DNA from: an uncultured Clostridia bacterium
GTDB lineage: Bacteria; Bacillota; Clostridia; Christensenellales; Borkfalkiaceae
Length of the DNA: 11,155 nucleotides
Direction of reading: 5' to 3'
Assembly: GCA_900557285.1 (NCBI GenBank)
Contig: USSJ01000016.1
Location: 1-11,155 of the forward strand
The notes beneath the pieces are model-generated. The model was not told the origin of the DNA, did not search any database, and saw only the letters and a list, made by a program, of their open reading frames with translations. The position numbers and the translations under genes are program-made. This document shows, in pieces, positions 7,437 to 11,155 of the stretch (position 1 is the first letter of the stretch; each line of letters starts with the position of its first letter).

Positions 7437-8008
7437 GATTGTATCTCCTCAACCGTTCCTTCCGAAATTTTATATTTTCTGCCGCATTTGCAGATTGCCG
7501 CGTTTCCTTCAAACGCAAGTTTTTCGCCGCAGTTGCACACATATCCTTTCACGCGCGCAGGATTTCCCATGACCAGCGCGTAATCGGGCACGTCTTTCGT
7601 GACGACCGCTCCCGCGCCCACCAGCGCGTATTTTCCGATCGTGTGCCCGCACACGATCGTGCTGTTTGCCCCGATGCTGCACCCTTTTTTAAGTAGCGTC
7701 CGCCTGTATTCGTCTTTGCGCGACACATGGCTGCGCGGATTGATCACATTGGTAAATACACAGCTCGGCCCCAAAAACACGTCGTCCTCACATTCTACGC
7801 CCGTATAAACGGAAACGTTGTTCTGTATTTTCACGTTGTTCCCGAGCACAACACCCGGAGAAATGACCACGTTCTGCCCGATGTTGCAGTTTCGCCCGAT
7901 CGTGCAATCTTTCATGATATGCGAAAAATGCCAGATCTTCGTGCCTTCCCCGACCGAGCACGGCTCGTCCACATAACTCGATTCATGTACAAAATAATTT
8001 TTATCCAT
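7433..8008 (-). CDS. wbpD: WbpD/WlbB-type UDP-GlcNAc(3N)A N-acetyltransferase (left-handed beta-helix)
   Basis: Predicted to acetylate the 3-amino group of UDP-2-acetamido-3-amino-2,3-dideoxy-D-glucuronate with acetyl-CoA, giving UDP-GlcNAc(3NAc)A. The 191-residue protein is made of hexapeptide repeats forming a left-handed beta-helix trimer: GTKIWHFSHIMKDCTIG (22-38), NIGQNVVISPGVVLGNNVKI (42-61), NNVSVYTGVECEDDVFLGPS (63-82), FTNVINPRS (85-93), then SIGANSTIVCGHTIG (111-125) and the closing GNPARVKGYV (148-157). These match the WbpD/WlbB subfamily closely. A short C-terminal tail carries four Cys (158, 160, 173, 175) in two C-x-C-G knuckles, suggesting a small zinc ribbon. The ATG at 8008 begins 1 nt after the aminotransferase stop and uses an AAGGAG inside the end of that gene, so the two are probably coupled. 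Confidence 0.92.
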   Translation of the reverse strand: MDKNYFVHESSYVDEPCSVGEGTKIWHFSHIMKDCTIGRNCNIGQNVVISPGVVLGNNVKIQNNVSVYTGVECEDDVFLGPSCVFTNVINPRSHVSRKDEYRRTLLKKGCSIGANSTIVCGHTIGKYALVGAGAVVTKDVPDYALVMGNPARVKGYVCNCGEKLAFEGNAAICKCGRKYKISEGTVEEIQS

Positions 8009-8009
8009 T

Positions 8010-9143
8010 TCACTCCTTCGTGCGGCACGAAAGCAGCGCGTTTATGATCGTATCCTGCGTCTTTTCATCCAGATACGGATGCATCGGTATGCTCATGACC
8101 CGTTCGCAAAGATATTCCGAAACATGCAGCGTTTCCGCATCCGCGCCGCAGTCTTTAAACGCCGTCTGTTTGTGCATGGGTACGGGGTAATAGACCATCG
8201 TGGGAATCCCCGCTTCTTTAAGCTTTGCCTGAATACTCTCCCGCTCTTCCTTGCTGTCCAGAATCAGCGTGTACTGCGCCCAACTGCTTTCATATCCTTC
8301 GGGAACAACGGGCGTTTTAAACTTCTTGCCCAAAGCATCCGTATATCTCTTTGCGACCGCGTTCCTGTCTTTGAGTTCGTATTTTTCAAAGGCGTGAAGT
8401 TTGGGGAGCAAAATAGCCGCCTGCAACGTATCCAGACGGGAATTGTACCCGAGGCGCACATTGTCGTATTTGAAGCTGCCTTTGCCGTGCACGGCAAGCG
8501 AACACATCAGCTTGTAATACTCTTCGTTGTCCGTAAAGATCGCGCCGCCGTCGCCGTAACAGCCGAGCGGCTTCGCGGGGAAAAAGGATGTCGTGGAGAT
8601 ATCGCCGAACGAACAGGCTTTTTTTCTGCCGATACTGCCGCCGAACCCCTGCGCGCCGTCTTCCACGATCGAAAGGCCGTATTTTTCGGCTACTTTACGG
8701 ATCGCGGGATATGCGGCGGGCTGCCCGAACAGATCCACCGCGACGATACATTTCGGACAAAGTTTTCCCTCTTTCAGGACTTTTTCGACCGCCGATTCCA
8801 GCTTTTGCGCGTCCATGTTGAATGTGCGCTCGTCTACGTCCACAAAGACGCAGCTTGCCCCTTCCTGCGCGGGCGTTTCCGCACTCGCAAAAAAAGTAAA
8901 CGACGGAACAAAGACCGCATCCCCTTTGCCCACACCCAGACAGCGGAGCGCGATCGTCAGCGCGTCCGTTCCGTTTGCACAGGTCAGGCAATATTTTGCG
9001 CCCGTATATGCCGCAAGCTCTTGCGAAAGCTGTTTAACTTCCTCACCGCCGATATAATGCCCGTCCGAAAGCACTTTCGAAATACCCGCGTCAATGTCTT
9101 TTTTCAAGACCTCGTACTGTTTTTTCAGATCGATAAACTGCAT
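8010..9143 (-). CDS. wbpE: WbpE/WlbC-type PLP-dependent sugar aminotransferase (DegT/DnrJ/EryC1/StrS)
   Basis: Predicted to transfer an amino group to the 3-keto intermediate made by the WbpB-type enzyme, giving UDP-GlcNAc(3N)A. It is 377 residues from the ATG at 9143 and has the standard DegT-family layout: MQFIDLKKQYEVLK at the start, CANGTDAL (55-62; PLP phosphate region), VEDGAQGFG (160-168; Asp162 contacts the pyridine nitrogen) and SFFPAKPLGCYGDGGA (186-201) with the Schiff-base Lys191. LGYNSRLDTLQAAIL and YPVPMHKQTAF further on are typical of nucleotide-sugar aminotransferases. The FFPAKPLGCYGDGGA version is typical of WbpE-like members. A GTG at 9149 is in frame two codons earlier and would overlap the preceding stop as GTGA. 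A GAGGAGAGGA stretch could serve either start; the ATG is preferred because MQFIDL is the usual family N-terminus. Confidence 0.91.
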   Translation of the reverse strand: MQFIDLKKQYEVLKKDIDAGISKVLSDGHYIGGEEVKQLSQELAAYTGAKYCLTCANGTDALTIALRCLGVGKGDAVFVPSFTFFASAETPAQEGASCVFVDVDERTFNMDAQKLESAVEKVLKEGKLCPKCIVAVDLFGQPAAYPAIRKVAEKYGLSIVEDGAQGFGGSIGRKKACSFGDISTTSFFPAKPLGCYGDGGAIFTDNEEYYKLMCSLAVHGKGSFKYDNVRLGYNSRLDTLQAAILLPKLHAFEKYELKDRNAVAKRYTDALGKKFKTPVVPEGYESSWAQYTLILDSKEERESIQAKLKEAGIPTMVYYPVPMHKQTAFKDCGADAETLHVSEYLCERVMSIPMHPYLDEKTQDTIINALLSCRTKE

Positions 9144-9145
9144 TT

Positions 9146-10405
9146 TCACTTCCTCTCCTCAGACCGCATCGCATAGGCGATCGCTTCTTCCATTCGGTCC
9201 GTTAAAATCGTATAATCAAAATCCTTTGCCGCCGCCTTTGCCCGCGCGCACATGGCTTCGTATTCCTCTTTCGGCATACCGCGCAGTTTTAAAAGTGCCG
9301 CGCACACGGTCTCCGTATCCTGTTTTTCGCAGGCAATGCCGCAATCATATTTTTCAATCAGGTCATAATTCACTTTCACCGTGGATAGGATCGGCCTGCC
9401 CGCATTCATGTAATCGAATAATTTGTTCCAACTCACGCCGTATTTGGAAACGTTCGTCTGCCGCACGTTGATGACGTTCACGTCCGCCTGTGCGCAGATG
9501 GACGGAATGTACTTCTTATCCACACGTCCCTTGAATACCACATTTGTAATATTCTCCTCCGCCACGCGCTTTTCCAGCATTTCTTTCTGCGTTCCGTCCC
9601 CGAATACGATCAGTTTTATATCCGTGTCCTGCAATTTCTTTGCGCAGTCTACAAGCTGTCCCACGTCGTTGACCGCGCGCACCGAACCCGCATACACCAC
9701 TTTGAATTTGCTTGCATCTTGCAGGTCTTCGTCTTCGTAAATATATTTCTCGCGCTGTTCTTCCTGCAAGGCGATGTCTATGCCGTTATTTACGTTAAAA
9801 ATCTTATCGGTACTGACCGCCTTTGTCCATTTCTTATCGCGGACATAGTCCTTTCCGCCCGGCATCGTGAACGCGATCGCATCCGCACGCCTGTAAATTT
9901 TCTTCTCCAGAACGTACAGAGCAAGGATCGCGGGATTTTTTTCGGAGATCCCCTTGTATTCCACAATGGAAAGAGGCCAAAGATCGCGCACTTCCGTAAC
10001 GCACGGCAATTTATGCTTTTTTGCAAACAATTCCGCTTTCCATGCCGTGAACAGATCGGGCGTGGAAGTGTAAATCACATCGGGCTTTTCCTTGCCGTAC
10101 GCTTTCCAGATCTTTTTTATATGAAAGGCGAACCCGAGCATATTCTTTATTCTGGCAAGCCCGTTGCCGCGGTAATTTGAAGATTTGAGATAAGTGTAAT
10201 GCACTCCCTCGTAATCCACGTCTTTAAAAAACGGTTCGTCTGCGGCGATCATGTTGATGTCCGTATTATGGATCGCGCTCGACGTAAAAATTCTCACATT
10301 CCAGCCGCGCTTTTGCAGTTCTTTTGCAAAATAGTAATGGCGGCAGAGCCCGCCCTGCGCGGGCGTGAGCGCGTAATGATTGATGATCCAGATGGTTTTG
10401 CTCAT
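9146..10405 (-). CDS. GT4 WbuB-like glycosyltransferase
   Basis: A 419-residue cytoplasmic GT-B glycosyltransferase, probably the one adding the second sugar given its place directly after the initiating transferase. It resembles the WbuB-like GT4 branch: IWIINHYALTPAQGG (5-19), DVIYTSTPDLFTAWKAELFA (109-128), VTEVRDLWPLSIVE (136-149), a donor-domain opening VYAGSVRAVNDVGQL (237-251), VFGDGTQKEML (267-277) and NKLFDYMNAGRPIL (327-340), where Asp replaces the usual second Glu of the family. In E. coli O26, WbuB adds an N-acetylfucosamine, but that specificity should not be transferred here. The ATG at 10405 is chosen because AGAGG lies 7 nt upstream and the protein then begins MSKTIWIINHYA like its relatives. 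An in-frame ATG at 10456 overlaps the preceding stop as ATGA and would add 17 unconserved-looking residues. Confidence 0.89.
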   Translation of the reverse strand: MSKTIWIINHYALTPAQGGLCRHYYFAKELQKRGWNVRIFTSSAIHNTDINMIAADEPFFKDVDYEGVHYTYLKSSNYRGNGLARIKNMLGFAFHIKKIWKAYGKEKPDVIYTSTPDLFTAWKAELFAKKHKLPCVTEVRDLWPLSIVEYKGISEKNPAILALYVLEKKIYRRADAIAFTMPGGKDYVRDKKWTKAVSTDKIFNVNNGIDIALQEEQREKYIYEDEDLQDASKFKVVYAGSVRAVNDVGQLVDCAKKLQDTDIKLIVFGDGTQKEMLEKRVAEENITNVVFKGRVDKKYIPSICAQADVNVINVRQTNVSKYGVSWNKLFDYMNAGRPILSTVKVNYDLIEKYDCGIACEKQDTETVCAALLKLRGMPKEEYEAMCARAKAAAKDFDYTILTDRMEEAIAYAMRSEERK

Positions 10406-10452
10406 TCGATATCCTCTCTTCCGGCTTCCCGCATATTCTTCGCTTGATGCGC

Positions 10453-11142
10453 TCATGCCGATTTCAGGAGCTCTTTTGCCAATTCCTGTTTTTCTCTGTA
10501 TTCCTCTTGGGTGACCTTGCCCGTCCGCAAGAGATAATCGCCGTAGTCTTCCGACGTCGCCATTCCCTGCGTATTGATCCCCTCGCTGCGGAAAACTTTA
10601 AATACCGTTTCAAACAGGATGCGCAGATCGTAAAAGAATCCCTGTTTGCGGATATATTCGAGATCGTAACGGAATTTATCTTCCCAGGAAATATCATTTC
10701 TGCCGCGTACCTGCGCAAGCCCCGTAAGTCCCGGACGCACGATCTGACGCTGCATGGTCACTTCGTCGAAAAAGGTCATATCGCGCACCAACAGCGGGCG
10801 CGGCCCCACGACGCTCATCTGCCCGATAAAGATATTCCACGCTTCGGGAAGTTCATCCACGGACAGCTTGCGCATAAGTTTTCCGAAACGCGTCAGCCGC
10901 TTTTCGTCCGGAAGGAGGTTGCCGTCCTTGTCTTTCGCATTCGTCATGGTGCGGTATTTCAGCATTTTGAATATTTTTCCGTTTTTCCCCGGCCGCGGTT
11001 GCACAAAAAAAGGATTCCCTTTCATCGCGATCGCCACGACGGGCGTAAACAACAGGAAAAACGGAGAAAGAACCAGCAAAAGACAGCCGCTGAATAAAAT
11101 GTCAAACGAGCGTTTGACAAACCGTTTGCATAAATTCGGCAC
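10453..11142 (-). CDS. PglC-like polyprenyl-phosphate sugar-1-phosphate transferase (initiating enzyme)
   Basis: Monotopic membrane phosphoglycosyl transferase (bacterial sugar transferase family) that moves a sugar-1-phosphate from a UDP-sugar to undecaprenyl phosphate, starting repeat-unit synthesis. In 229 residues it shows KRSFDILFSG (10-19), a single hydrophobic re-entrant segment (about 14-39) with the Ser-Pro break at 26-27, NPFFVQPRPGKNGKIFKMLK (43-62) followed by YRTM, RFGKLMRKLSVDELPEAWN (85-103) containing the Asp96-Glu97 catalytic dyad, MSVVGPRPLL (109-118), VRPGLTGLAQVRGRND (135-150) and DLEYI. It is the small form, without the large multi-pass N-terminal region of WbaP-type enzymes, and carries a charged C-terminal tail of about 33 residues. 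The marked start is a GTG with no visible Shine-Dalgarno; the frame stays open to base 11155, so the real start may lie outside the window. Donor sugar not determinable. Confidence 0.9.
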   Translation of the reverse strand: MPNLCKRFVKRSFDILFSGCLLLVLSPFFLLFTPVVAIAMKGNPFFVQPRPGKNGKIFKMLKYRTMTNAKDKDGNLLPDEKRLTRFGKLMRKLSVDELPEAWNIFIGQMSVVGPRPLLVRDMTFFDEVTMQRQIVRPGLTGLAQVRGRNDISWEDKFRYDLEYIRKQGFFYDLRILFETVFKVFRSEGINTQGMATSEDYGDYLLRTGKVTQEEYREKQELAKELLKSA

Positions 11143-11155
11143 ATATACTTTTTTA

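Noticed and set aside
8079..9176. Long open frame on the plus strand (365 codons) opposite the wbpE-type aminotransferase
   Set aside because: Antisense shadow; the minus-strand protein has an intact PLP-lysine motif and the plus-strand one resembles nothing.
11101..11118. 18-nt palindrome (8-bp arms, 2-nt centre) resembling an operator
   Set aside because: It lies inside the coding sequence of the initiating transferase and encodes the conserved VKRSFD residues, so the symmetry is most likely a by-product of the protein sequence.

Overview
The window is an interior piece of a surface-polysaccharide (O-antigen or capsule type) biosynthesis locus. It holds ten genes, all on the minus strand, so transcription runs from base 11155 towards base 1. 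The leftmost gene runs off the window at its 3' end, and the rightmost may begin outside it. No gene on the plus strand, RNA gene, transposase, CRISPR array, promoter or convincing terminator was found. The genes read as one transcription unit: most junctions are 4-nt ATGA/GTGA overlaps or gaps of 1 to 5 nt. The one untranslated stretch over 100 nt (5993-6116) contains a strong hairpin. Clear GAGG/AGGAG-type ribosome binding sites, tight gene packing and the style of the proteins suggest a bacterium of moderate GC, perhaps a Clostridia-like Firmicute. No taxonomic marker gene is present, so this is only an impression.

In transcription order: (1) a PglC-like membrane phosphoglycosyl transferase that would load the first sugar phosphate onto undecaprenyl phosphate; (2) a WbuB-like GT4 glycosyltransferase; (3-5) a WbpE-type aminotransferase, a WbpD-type N-acetyltransferase and a WbpA-type UDP-GlcNAc 6-dehydrogenase; (6) after the hairpin gap, an unusual two-part protein with an N-terminal NodB/WbmS-like polysaccharide deacetylase domain and a C-terminal GNAT/FemAB-like acyltransferase domain; (7) a WbpB-type Gfo/Idh/MocA 3-dehydrogenase; (8, 9) two further GT4-like glycosyltransferases; (10) a polytopic O-antigen polymerase/ligase (Wzy-like) protein.

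WbpA, WbpB, WbpE and WbpD together give the complete known route from UDP-GlcNAc to UDP-2,3-diacetamido-2,3-dideoxy-D-glucuronic acid (UDP-GlcNAc(3NAc)A). The WbpI-type 2-epimerase that would make the manno form is not in the window. One initiating transferase plus three glycosyltransferases suggests a repeat unit of about four sugars assembled on undecaprenyl diphosphate and polymerised by the Wzy-like protein. The flippase and chain-length regulator expected of a Wzx/Wzy pathway must lie outside. The deacetylase-acyltransferase protein is the least conventional part: it could remove and replace an acyl group on an amino sugar of this glycan, but that role is inferred.
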